This document shows, in pieces, positions 10,701-21,689 of a DNA stretch of 64,000 nt (position 1 is the stretch's first letter; every line of letters starts with the position of its first letter). This stretch comes from Gigaspora margarita (taxonomy: Eukaryota > Glomeromycota > Glomeromycetes > Diversisporales > Gigasporaceae): positions 201,352-265,351 of the forward strand of contig WTPW01000980.1 in assembly GCA_009809945.1 (NCBI GenBank), given 5' to 3'. The notes below the pieces were generated by a model. That model saw only the letters and a program-made list of their open reading frames with translations, was not told where the DNA came from and did no database searches. Position numbers and translations under genes: made by a program.

Positions 10701-13700
10701 GCTACTTAGTTCACTGGTTATACTTTACAAACTTCTTGGAAAACCAACCTTATTTTATCAAAACACATCATGTTAAATGCTCTACATCTGTTTTAGCTTA
10801 TATGGATGACACTTTATGGATTGCTTCATCTTTAACAGAACTTCAATCAATTATCTTTGCTGCTACTGCTTTTTACCAAATGGCAGATATACAAATTAAT
10901 CCTACTAAATCCATTTTCTGTTCTAATCAAAAAAATACAACCTCTATATCATATTTTAACCAAATACTACCTCTTTTACCCTCTAATCAACCCTTTAAAT
11001 TTCTTGGATGTTGGTTCACTCTTGATAACAAAAATACAAAACAAATTAAACTTATTNGAGCTGAAGCATCACACCTTATACAAACTGCTAATACTAAACA
11101 AATTACCTATATTATCAATACTGTTATAATTTCTACTTTAGAATATCAATTGCATAATATAGTTCTTCCATACTCTACTTGTACTAAAATCCTATCACAA
11201 TATTTAACTGTTGCTAAGCACAAATCACACATCAAAATCAACTCCTAATAGTACAATACTTAACCCACATTTATACAATATATACAATATATGGGATATA
11301 CAACTTCAATACCATATTTCTAACTTCTTAATATGAATTAATGATCCTAATTTATTAGGTATCTCTACTCGTATTAGATTACAGCAACTCCAAAATAACT
11401 TATAGTCAACAACTAATATACTACAACACCACTCTCCTAATATTAATGGACCTAATAGACTAACTACTACATTAAAATTATTCTTTTGCTAAAAAGACTT
11501 GAAATTAATATTATAGCAAACCCCAATATTACTTGGCCCAAGGTTATTAATAGTGGAAGCCTTCCACTTGAACAAATTCTACTATACCACCCTAAATACA
11601 AAGCATTTAAACAACAACTTCGTTATAAACAAATTCTTTACTTAGAATAACTTTGCTCTGCAGATAATCAAACCCTCCTTTCATAGAAACATCTTTTACC
11701 CAGATTGCACCATTTACCACTGGTAAACAACCGCTATGGTTTACCTTTTTAGAGGAAACCATTATTGAAAACAATATTCACCGTTCAATCTTAAGCAATT
11801 ACCAACCCCAAGGTATTAATGCTTTTGCCTATTATACTTGCCATATACCTTTAAAACCCCAATCATAGTTTCTTACTTATCTTAATCAGAATATAATTAT
11901 TGGTAAAGCTCATAGATATTTCAAGTATTCAAATACTATATTAATTACTTATTGGTCTACTAATATTGATACTTCACAATTCCAATTATACCTACTTTCA
12001 TCTATTTCTTGTATGCCTTGCCCAGGCTACAATCTTAATACTAACCATATTTCCTCTACATGTACAAATGAAATATCTGCTATATTATCCACACTTTTTT
12101 ATAGTAGAATTCAACCAAACAAGCAGCTTAACCTTAATGCAAATTATATAGATCTTATTCTCTCTACTGCTATTAAACATCCTCTTACTATTTCTACACC
12201 TCCAACTTAAAATATCTCTGACTACTTAGTTTCTGATCTTTTTCTATCTAACCAAACTTTTCAATTATTACAATCAATTGCTCAAAACAATTATAATTAC
12301 ACATTTTTTATTTTTTATACAGATGGTTCTGTTAAAAATATCTGTATGACCAATGTTCTATAGGCATTGGTTGGATACAACTTCATAACAATCAAATTGT
12401 ACATGAGTTTCAGCCCAACTTAAATATTGGCTCTCTTTCTATCACACTGAACTAATTTCAATCCTATCCACTATTGCTACTGTACCATGAAACTCTATTA
12501 TTCACATTTTTACTGATTCACAATCAGTTATATCCAAATATACTAAACTCATACACCTTAATCCAAACTTTTTAAAAAAATTTAAATTTACTGCATGGCC
12601 TATATGGCATACACTCCTTATTGTTATTAAATCTTTTAATATTCAACTAACATTATACAAAGTTCAGGCTCATTCTGACAACCCTTTTAACAATCATGCT
12701 GATCAACTAGCCAATCAACATATCTCTGCTTCTTTTCTCAACTTTAACTATACCAACTCTCATATTCCTTTTCATACTCTATACTAGGAAAATACCCAAG
12801 TTTTACAACCTACATGAAGATTTATTAAAAATATCTGCAAAGCTCATATTATAGCTCTATGGTCTTCTCAGCAATATACAAATGAATGGTCTCACTTCAC
12901 TCGTTATTTTGATTGGAATTCCACTTGGTTATACTTTAATAATAATCAAAAAGCTTCAAATAATATTACCAACTTCAAACTTAGCAATCTTAAAGCTTTT
13001 AAAACTAAATTATTTTAAATGAACTACCTTCATACTCTCACTTTACTCAATTTATCCTAACCTATTTCCAAATACCAACTGCTTTATATGCAATACTTCT
13101 GATTCTCCTAATCACTGGCTTTTTTGTTCTGGTACAAACAATATTAACCAGATTATTCTTACTGCTATTACTAATACTATTAACTCCACAGATTTAGACC
13201 TTTCCTCAAATACTATATCTCAACTTATCCAGACTATTTATAATCACCTAGTCTTTTATTTATCACTAGCTTTACTTTCTCTTTATTATATTCAAACTAT
13301 ACTTAAAGGCTTAATTCCTTCTCATCTTATTCAAGATCTTAGACCCTTCCACTTACCCTCAAAATTAGCTTCACAAATTATTATAAAAATTCTTTTTCAG
13401 GTTTCTGAATTATCCTATGAACAATTGTGGAAGCCTTATTGTTCCCAATTTGCTTTATACCAGAAAACCAATAATATTACTTATCCTTCTTCTACTACTA
13501 CTTCTAATATATTACAATCCAAAAAGCAACCATCTTTACGCTGAACATTTACATATAGTTGTCCTTGTGGCCAACCTAATCAATTTCATATTAACCCAAA
13601 TTCATGTCCACCTATTGGTACAGCTCTTAAGAAGATTAGTTCTTGGGCTGTCCATTGGATTAAATACAGTACACCTATAAATTTTATTTTAACTTTATCA

Positions 13701-13706
13701 AATTAG
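7750..13706 (+). pseudogene. LINE-1 ORF2: endonuclease, reverse transcriptase, RNase H, disabled
   Basis: The frame opens 18 bp after ORF1 at an ATG (MNADTASEI) and ends at TAG 13704-13706. In order: an unassigned N-terminal region of about 250 residues; an APE-type endonuclease (8500-9240) with ICTHN, SITETKL, GDFNA near 8941 and EIDFIW near 9090; a reverse transcriptase (10055-11250) with NKACGPSGISYEM, QDMSKAYDSV and the active-site YMDD at 10799-10810; RNase H (12309-12750) with YTDGS, IFTDSQSVI and HADQLANQ; and a C-terminal CFICN..H..C motif at about 13080-13130. The expected SDH catalytic histidine of the endonuclease reads SDY, explicable by one C-to-T change. Stops and frameshifts recur throughout, and a few N bases are present. 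It would have copied LINE RNA into DNA at nicked targets; this copy cannot. Confidence 0.83.
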
Positions 13707-13878
13707 GTGAGTCTTGACCACTCTAGTAGGTTTAGATCGCAGATAAATTAGTCTGAGCTTCAATTCTTGCATGTAATTTAAATTTTGTATTTATACAAAA
13801 AAGTATACTCTATGTAGCAACTTTACTAAATTACTAATAAAGATATAAGCAAGACCTCACCTTAATACCAAAAAAAAA

Positions 13879-13895
13879 AAAAGTTGATTTCATAG
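13879..13895. repeat. LINE-1 right target-site duplication after poly(A)
   Basis: AAAAGTTGATTTCATAG follows the A-run that begins at 13870 and repeats 3840-3856 exactly. The A-run and the duplication share their As, so the boundary is uncertain by a few bases. Confidence 0.85.
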
Positions 13896-13928
13896 ATAAA
13901 TTACTAATTTTTAAAAAATTTAATGTTG

Positions 13929-14010
13929 GTTGGGATCCCATGGCCTAGTAGTTAGGCACCCAACCCTCTATGAGTAGGTTTTGAGTTCAAGTTCTAGTAG
14001 AGGCAGTTCT
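13929..14010 (+). ncRNA. tRNA-like pol III promoter, possible SINE head
   Basis: TGGCCTAGTAG at 13941-13951 fits a tRNA A box, and its context GCCT..AGGC forms a D-arm stem. GAGTTCAAGTTCT at 13983-13995 resembles a B box, with about 42 bp between box starts, a tRNA-like spacing. The anticodon and T arms do not fold cleanly and there is no good acceptor stem, so this is not a functional tRNA. A tRNA-derived SINE head or a decayed tRNA pseudogene are the likely explanations. Confidence 0.5.
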
Positions 14011-15000
14011 ATGAATACTTGAATATACTTACTGTAGGAAATTCAAATAAGTACAACTTTGGATCCAGAAGAAGGTCCATTATAAAGAAGTTGGCACTAT
14101 GTGTAATAGCAGTTACAGAAGGTTCTAATTACACAAAGGTTGTGTGTATAAATCCTTGAAGGCACAGGTAATACCAACAATTCTAATGTAGTATTGGGAA
14201 TCTTGATTGGAAAAATAACTAGATGGTAACTAGAATTGAAGTAGTAAAAAAAGTGTAAACACAAAGGAACCTGTGGTAAAGAATTGGCCTTACCAAAGTT
14301 GGAACACCTCTGGCACTGTACAGAAGTTGCTAACCAATAAGAAGTTGAAGCATAAAGGCATGTACATGTTAAGATCTCTGGGCATACCTATATGGGAGTC
14401 TTTGAATGTTATAAGGATCTGGGACCATCAATACAGGTATAGCTAGTACAAGTGCATGTAGTGGCAACCAGGGGCTACAACTGCTAAGAATCATTATAAA
14501 ATGATGATGTATCTGTTACAAATCCCTGAGCTTCAAGATGCTATCCAACTATATTTAGTACAGGAAGTATTTGCGAAACATACTCAGATATCTCATCACT
14601 ATATAGGGAAGTACAGTTATTAGCATATTACTGAATTGAGACATTATGTTCTAGGTTCTGAAGTTGCAAGAAACTAGCTAGTTGCAGCAGCATGCAGGCT
14701 TGAAATACTTGCTCAATGTGGTAGAAGCAGCTACATGGTTTGAGATACAAACTCCTAGAAAGTACGCTAGTAGAAACTTGAGAAATTCTCTTTAGTTACA
14801 CCAAATTGGAAGCATAAAGTGCCTATCTGGCAACATACATCAATTTGGAAGTTTATATTAGGTAATGTGGGTAAAGTGGAGAACATGTGAATACTAAATG
14901 GCAGTTGGTGAGGATGTACAAAGCCAGATTAGCTGTATAGTGGGATATAGAAGGCTCTGGTAGGTTTTAGCTATGAAAAAATAATTTTCTAACCTAAAGT
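14010..15000. other. GC-richer stretch of unknown nature following the tRNA-like head
   Basis: About 1 kb has clearly higher GC than its surroundings and purine-rich words such as GAAGTTG, GGTTCTA and GTACAGG. Stops occur in all frames and no protein motif is visible. It may be the body of a long SINE, a decayed non-coding gene, or a transposon fragment. A stop-rich relic of a host gene cannot be excluded. Confidence 0.4.
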
Positions 15001-15094
15001 TCTAGTCTCAATACTTGTATATAATATAATATATTTACAACACTACTATATGAAGTAAGCCAGTAGAAAAGGGACAAACATTTTTAGTAAATTT

Positions 15095-15240
15095 TTTTTT
15101 AATTTTTAAATTTAAATATTTTAACAACTATTTAATCAAATTTGCTAAAAAATTTTTTTATTTTAATTTTGAAATTATATAGAATTAAAATAAAAAAATT
15201 ATTAAATTTACTAAAGATAGTTGTTAAGATATTTAAGTTT
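15095..15240. repeat. imperfect palindrome around ACAACTATTTAATCAAATTT
   Basis: The left arm carries TTTTAACAACTATTTAATCA and the right arm the inverse, ending AGATAGTTGTTAAGATATTT. It is a short foldback without a TSD that I could fix. The rest of 15240-15950 is AT-rich with no gene. Confidence 0.5.
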
Positions 15241-15954
15241 AAAGTCAAGAAAACTTTTAATTAGAAAAAATTTGTCTGATTTTTACTAACTTACTTCCAT
15301 ATGTCAATTCACTTAAGTATTAATAAAGTTTGAGCAGGTGCTATACCGGGTTCTTCTAAATATTAAAAAAAAATTTCATGTTTCTTTTACATTTGGGTTA
15401 TACCAGCATTATATCTAATTTAGTAGCAAATAGATTTATCCTATTTATAAAATCTATTTATAGAATTATTCTTTTTTTGTAAATTATTAATTAAAAGATA
15501 TATTAATTGTTTAATAGAGTTTTCTATTTGTACATGGGTGTTATATAAAAACCAACTAATATTTTAAAATTTTAATTTTAAAACCACCTTTTGGCTTCTA
15601 ATAAAAAAAATTCCTTGAGAAATTTTGGTATAAATAACTCTTGCCACAATTCCAAACTATCTTTATGCTAACTATAAGCAGGGTTTAATGGCCATTTATA
15701 AAAATGGTTTGTGATTAATATATTACACAAAACTTGTAATTTAATAAATTATACATGTGCATAAACTCTACATTTAAATTAATAATTTTTTTTGTTATAT
15801 TGATCAATATTTTTATAAAATTAAATTAATATTTTTATTATTTATGTTATTAAATAGCTAGAAAGTCTATGAGCATATATTAATTATATAATAATTTATT
15901 TATAAATATGTATTAATAATATGAATATTTTTAAAACTTTTATCATAAATAGTA

Positions 15955-16380
15955 CAGTACAGGACAGCAAGAAACATCTATCCATTTTTTCACAGTTGTT
16001 TAAAGTCTTATAATTTTATAACAAATAATTATTTTAAAAATTTCTTTTACAAATTTATTATTTATAATCTAAACTACAAATCTATAAGAAAAATTTTTAA
16101 TATTCTGCTTTTTACAAGAGTTATAAGAGATCAAAGTTTGGTAATATTAATAGTAAAACACCCAATCATATTAATGCTAGTCACGTGCAAATGATTTTAT
16201 TGGTTAATACTTATTATTAAAAGATCAATTTTGGCATCTTAATAAAAATTAGCCAATCAGAAGTTGTGTTATATAATCCAAATTTGGTGCTTTAATAAAA
16301 TTAGCCAATCAAATATTGTATTACATAATCTAAATTTGGTGCCACTAAAAAAAATGGATGCTTCTTGCTGTCCTGTACTA
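15955..16380. mobile_element. TA-flanked miniature element (426 bp), CAGTACAGGACAGC family
   Basis: The left end is CAGTACAGGACAGCAAGAAA and the right end TTCTTGCTGTCCTGTACTA. TA flanks both sides, the Tc1/mariner-type target. Just inside the right end are two tandem copies of a unit of roughly 57 bp (about 16228-16343) containing TTAGCCAATCA and CCAAATTTGGTGC. An open frame near 16264-16470 runs off the element and is probably spurious. No transposase is present. Confidence 0.75.
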
Positions 16381-16856
16381 TACAATAACTATTTATTATG
16401 CTTTTTGGATTTAGTTGAATTAACAATCTGTATTATTTTGAGTTTCATGAGTTCTGTGATTACAATATAGATATTATTTTAGTTTAAGAATATTTTGTGA
16501 GACTTATTTTAGAATTCTTATTTTTTCCTTTTATTAATAATATATTCAGAAAAAATACAATGAACATAAAGCGGTTATCTATTTGTATTTACAAATTTAT
16601 AGGACTTAAAAAACATAATTCAGATTGTAGATCCAACTAAATCAAAAAGAGTAATAACTAAGTTTGACAAATACAGAATATAGGTGAGATTTTCTGGATC
16701 ACATGAAAACCTGGTCTGTGATTACTCCTCTGATCAAGTTCAGAAGCAAATCCCTTTCAAGTTATACAAATTATACTCTACTAACACTTTTTTTTTATTT
16801 GCATCTTTTTTTTCATTTGTAAATTTTTTGATACCATATTTGGAGTCATGAACTTT

Positions 16857-17035
16857 ACTCTTCTTTTCATTGCTGGTATCATCATTTACTAGAGCTTCTT
16901 TTCATTGCTAGTATTATCATTTACTGGTACTTCTTTTTATCACTAGTGTTATCATATATTGATGCTTCTTTTTGTCACTAGTGCTATCATTTACTGGTGC
17001 TTCTTTTTGTTGCTAGTGTCTTTTCATATATTGTA
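16857..17035. repeat. 36-bp minisatellite, left arm
   Basis: About five units share CTTCTTTTTGTCACTAGTG followed by TTATCATTTACTGG. The matching units in reverse orientation lie at about 19010-19135 in the other arm of the foldback. Confidence 0.65.
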
Positions 17036-18060
17036 TTGCCAAATTGCATTGTATTTGCTAGTATCATCAAATCACTTTATATTTACTAAAGGTCTACTTT
17101 ATCTTTTAATTCTAAAAACATGATGTAAACAAGTTAGAATGAGGGTTAGTCAGAAATGCAGGATTGTAAAAGTGGTTAGATAGTTGTATATAAGAAACAC
17201 TTTTAAGGTTTCACTTTATTGTTGGCATTCTTGTGAATATGGATCTTGTTATCTATAGGGTTCTTTGTAGTAGACCTTTGTCTTTGCAATATGGTTATTC
17301 AAATTTCTTTATAATTCTTTAGTCCTGGGCCTCAGATATTTTAGTAGATCTTGCTTCATTAGGTCTTGGTCTCAGTTTAGAGTTAGAATTAGTATAGTAT
17401 TTAAATAGAAATAGTTTTTGTAAACAATTAATAAATACGAAATAAAGAAAATAATTAAAATAAAATAAAATAATTAAAATAAAATAATTAAAATAAAATA
17501 ATTTAAATAAATTAATAAAAAAGAAAAAAGATAATTTTAAAACTTACCTGAGGTAAAATCTTTAAGTCTTTTTTGTCTTTGACAAGAAACAAAAATAATT
17601 AGAAATAAATAAATACCTTTGTTTGAATAAAATAGATATTGCCAAAGAATAGAAATCAAAATTTAATTCAATTTTTTTAACCTGAATTTTTTGTTTTCAA
17701 CAAGAAACAAAAAATAATTAGAAATGCCATTATTTGAATAATAATAGATCTTGCCAAAGAATAGAATTGGAAATTTATACAATTTTTAATACAAATTTTG
17801 TCAAAAAAGAATAAAGGCTTTGTTTGAGCAAAATAGATCTTGCCAAATAATGGGAATTAAAATTTAAGTATAACAAGAATGCATATTGATATTTAGTCTT
17901 ATTGAAATATAAGTTTTATATTAGTTATCTGATCATGTAACTGATATATCTGTTACTAAATCTTATTATTATTCCTAAAATCTATAGCTTAACCAGATTG
18001 GCAAAAAAATTTGAACAAATTTTTACAGGTGTCCCAGAAATTATAATAATAGCTATAAGC

Positions 18061-18275
18061 TAAAATTAATAAAAACTTTGTATATACAATTTTTATAGCC
18101 AAGATTTAGTGATCGAATCTGTAAAAATTTACTAATCCCTCAAAGTTCAAATGCAAGTTTTGTTCCCAAAATAGGAACAAAACTTGCATTAAACTTTGAG
18201 GAATTAGTAAAATTCTGCAAATTCGATTACTAAATCTTGGCTATAAAAATTGTACATATTAAGTTTTTATAAATT
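18061..18275. repeat. inner hairpin with arms of about 105 bp
   Basis: The left arm, running through TATAGCCAAGATTTAGTGAT and GCAAGTTTTGTTCC, is mirrored by GGAACAAAACTTGC and ACTAAATCTTGGCTATA. The loop is only a few bases (CAAAATAG). Similarity between the arms is very high, which suggests young age or gene-conversion-like maintenance. Confidence 0.75.
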
Positions 18276-20007
18276 ATTATTTATTTTTATTTTTTAAATT
18301 AATTTAAAAATAGGTAAATTTTACTAGTAAATAGTTTTGATATTACATTGTAAGGTAGATGCAAATTACAGTTAGAGACTAGTGTTTTTTAGAGTGCTAG
18401 CCATTTTTAGTACCTTAAGTAGCAGACTGGTAAATTTCACTGACTTCTTATTCACTATAGCAATTATATGGCTTAAAGAATTTACCTCAGATAAGAATTA
18501 AAATTGGTTTTTTTCTTTTTTTATTAATTTATTTTAAATTATTTTATTTTAATTATTTTATTTCATTTTAAATTATTTTCTTTTTTTATATTTATTAATT
18601 ATTTACAAAAACTATTTTTATCTAAATGCTATACTAATTCTAACTCTAAATTAAGACCAAGATCTAACAAAGCAAGACCTACTAAAACTACTCGAGCCCC
18701 AGGACTAAAAAAGTATAAAGAAATTTGAATGTCCACCTTGCAAAAACAAAGGACCTACCACAAAGAACTCTATAAATGGCAAGATCCACATCTACAAGAA
18801 TACTGACAACAAAGCAAAACCTCGCAAGTATCTCTTATATGCAACTATCTAACTACCTTTTACAAGTCTATGTTTCTGCCTAACCCTCGTTCTAACTTAT
18901 TTATATTATGTTTTTAGAATTTGAAGATAGAATAAACCTTTCATAAATACAAGTGACATGATGACACTAGCAAATACAATACAATATAGCAATTTAATAT
19001 ATGAAAAGAGGCATCAGCATAAGCAGCACCAGTAAACAATGTCACTAATAACAAAAAGAAGCATTAGTAAATAATGATACTAGTGACAAAAAGGAGCTCC
19101 AGCAAATGATAACACTAGTAACAAAAAGAAGAGTAAAATTCACGACACCAAATAACAGTATCAAAAAAAATTACAAAAAAAAAAAATGTAAATAAAAAAG
19201 GGATTAGTAGAGTATAATCTGTGTAACTGGAAAGAGATTTGCCTCCAATCTTGATTAGAGAGTGATCAGAGACCAGGTTTTTACATGATCCAGAAAATCT
19301 CATCTATGTTCTGTGTCTGTTACTAAATTTAATAAAATATTTATTTTAATTTTGTAAAAATAATAAAAAAATTCAACAAACTTGATTAGGTAATTGTTAA
19401 AAATTTTGGTTGTATTTTTTAATCAAATTTTATAAGAATTTTTAATTTTATTTTGTAGATATATAGTATTAATTGATGATCCGCCAGTCAACAGATGCAT
19501 AATCATAGCATAACATAATGCAAATTACATTGTAAATCACATATAGACAAAACACCAAAGTTACCCAAGAAAAATAATTTTTTTACTAAGTTAACAGTTA
19601 ATGTCTACTAATTGAAAGTTATAGAGCTTGCTGAGATGCATCTAACAATAGTTAGATCATTAAAATTGGTCTAGTAGATGCAGAAATATTGTCAAAAAAT
19701 GATTAGCTGACTATGTAAAATTCTATGTTAACAAACATGGTTATATATAGTGATGGGCAATACACAGGATCTGTGTGGGATCCCATGCAGGTCCCACACA
19801 GGATGCATAGGATTTAAAAACACTTGTACAAAATTTTTAATATAAGATTATCTGGCCTGCATTAGCATATCATCTGGCCCGTATTAACAAATCATCTGGC
19901 CTGCTTTAACATAAGTAGACCAATTCCATTCCTAATTAGTATTTGATGTACATACATAAAAATATTATGCATGCATTAACTTTTTATTTATTTCTTATTC
20001 CATAAAT

Positions 20008-20505
20008 GGGACCTCCATAGCAAAAAGAGAAGCTGGGCCAAAAAAATTTTTTTTAAAAATTTCAATATCTTGAAGAATTAGATCAGTTAGAATGAATCTA
20101 TTTGTCGCCAGTGGTGACAGTCACCAGATTGTGATTGACCAATTAGATCAAAGGATCACATATAATGTGAAAAATGCAAAAACTTTGATTTTTTTAAAAT
20201 ATCACTTCTAACTTAAAATTTTGTCTATGAAACTACTTTTTTTTTGCAAAAAAAAATTCTTTGCAAAATTTTACTATATACTACACACTACCCGAACCTT
20301 AACTATGGCCCTAACCCCAACCCTAATGATAGTAAGTTTGACACTTTGTTTTTGTTTTGATTATAACATTACTTGATCTAATTGGTTGATTACAATCTGG
20401 TGACTATTACCGCTGGTGACAAATACATTTTTTCTTAGAATAAAATTGCCATAAGAATAGAATTTCTAATTTTGGCCCAGCCCCTCTTTTTTCTATGGGA
20501 GGTCC
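20008..20505. mobile_element. TIR element (498 bp) with telomere-like core
   Basis: The ends are GGGACCTCCATAG and CTATGGGAGGTCCT, followed inward on both sides by GCTGGGCC/GGCCCAGC. A second inner inverted pair contains GTGACAGTCACCAGATTGTG and CAATCTGGTGACTATTACCG. The centre holds CCCTAACCCCAACCCTAA. No TSD is evident and there is no coding region. Confidence 0.65.
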
Positions 20506-20520
20506 TATATATACATATGT

Positions 20521-21145
20521 ACAGAGATAATGTGCAAACTGTATATTAAAATAAATTTTTTAAATTGTCATTATTAATAAAGTAGGAATCTAGACTTTTC
20601 ATTTCTTAAATAAAATAATACACTAAGAATATTGTGTACCATATGGGTGAAAATATCCAATTTTAGTAATTATTTTATATAAGTGATAAGGTTAAATAAA
20701 TTTGAACTAATCATTGTGATTTGGATGATTATTGACTATTTGATCAGAAATTATAAGCTTAATTATGAATTTCTTATGAGTCATTTATGGATTTTTGTAT
20801 ATATATAACCTAGTTATAAATTTTTGTACAATAGTACTTGATTTCTTATAAATTTTAGTACATTTATACCTGATTATACACCTATTTCTTATAAATTTTT
20901 ATACACTCATAATTTGATTGCTTTGTTACTATTATAATTTTTAAATATATATTTATATAATAATATTTTAATAAATTGATAAAATTAAGACAAATCTGAA
21001 TTGATGAATTTAATAATTATAAGATTCAAATATTTTAAAAGTAGTTAAGTCTATATAAGCATTTTTTTTGTAATCAATACTGTAAGTTTTATAAGAATTT
21101 TTATTATTTTAGCAAGAAATTACATTTCTCATGGTAATATTTATT
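20521..21145 (-). repeat. dispersed repeat, inverted copy of 37441-37955
   Basis: The reverse complement matches 37441-37955 over most of its length, including AATGTAATTTCTTGCTAAAA, AATTATTAAATTCATCAATT and TATGGTACACAATATTCTT. It is part of the body of the hAT-like element 19748-29171, which links that element to the relic at 37.4-38.2 kb. Confidence 0.7.
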
Positions 21146-21240
21146 TATTTATTTATTAATCATAAAAATCCAAAAACACTACTTGATCCCATAAATTCTA
21201 TAAATCCCATATAGGATCCCACATCCCACATAGGATTTTT

Positions 21241-21256
21241 AAAAAAATTAGGATTT
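21241..21256. repeat. LINE-2 target-site duplication, 3' side
   Basis: AAAAAAATTAGGATTT repeats exactly at 29145-29160. The T-run of the reverse-strand poly(A) overlaps its last three bases, so the boundary is uncertain by about three bases. Confidence 0.83.
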
Positions 21257-21689
21257 TTTTTTTTTTTTTTTTTAAAACCTTAAGCAGTCACGTTAATACT
21301 TTATTAAGATTCTTGAAATTACATTTGTAACTACATAGAACTACCTAATACTTAAGTTCAGCATCACCCGGCCACCTAGACGGTACCTAAGTGCAACCTG
21401 CTGCACTATCTCGAATTGAGATAGACTGCTCGTCTGACTACTTAAAGTCCATAGTAGAAGGGTCTTCCCCCTTCCATGACAAGCCCTACCATTGTCTTCA
21501 TTGCTTCTTTTTTCACACATTCTTCTTTCTCTTCTAGCTGTCTTCTTTTTTCTTCCCTCCACTGTTAATTTAGTCTTCTATCGGTGACTGGCTTCTTTCT
21601 CTCTTTTATTATTCTCTTCATTTTTCCTGTTATCTTTTTCTCTCTTTCCCATTCATTAACTTTCCCACATCATATTCGCTATACTTGTT

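Larger units (their letters stand above)
3857..13878 (+). mobile_element. non-LTR retrotransposon (LINE-1 of this window), complete but dead
   Basis: The element spans about 10.0 kb. It has a 5' leader of roughly 1.1 kb, ORF1 (5002-7732), ORF2 (7750-13706, endonuclease, reverse transcriptase, RNase H, cysteine/histidine motif), a short 3' UTR and a poly(A) starting at 13870. The 17-bp direct repeat AAAAGTTGATTTCATAG lies at 3840-3856 and again at 13879-13895, immediately after the A-run, which is the hallmark of target-primed reverse transcription. The APE-type endonuclease plus RNase H layout fits the I/Tad-like group of LINEs; the group assignment is inference. Many in-frame stops and frameshifts, plus two later miniature insertions (4514-4819 and 5298-5478), show it is long inactive. 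The full length suggests a complete insertion rather than a 5'-truncated one. Confidence 0.88.
16652..19333. mobile_element. 2.7-kb foldback element with minisatellites in both arms
   Basis: The left arm (16652 to about 17560) and right arm (about 18455-19333) are inverted copies. Both carry GAGATTTTCTGGATCA-type ends, a run of roughly five or fewer 36-bp units containing CACTAGTGTTATCATTTACT, and the same AT-rich inner part. The centre holds three direct repeats of about 117 bp (17580-17880) with CAAGAAACAAAAATAATTAG and ATTGCCAAAGAATAGAA, and a nearly perfect inner hairpin (18061-18275). No open frame of interest exists. It fits a foldback/TIR transposon lacking its own enzyme; a TSD was not fixed. 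Confidence 0.65.

Noticed and set aside
13929..14010. Functional tRNA gene
   Set aside because: A and B boxes are present, but the anticodon, T and acceptor stems do not pair, so it is kept only as a tRNA-like promoter.
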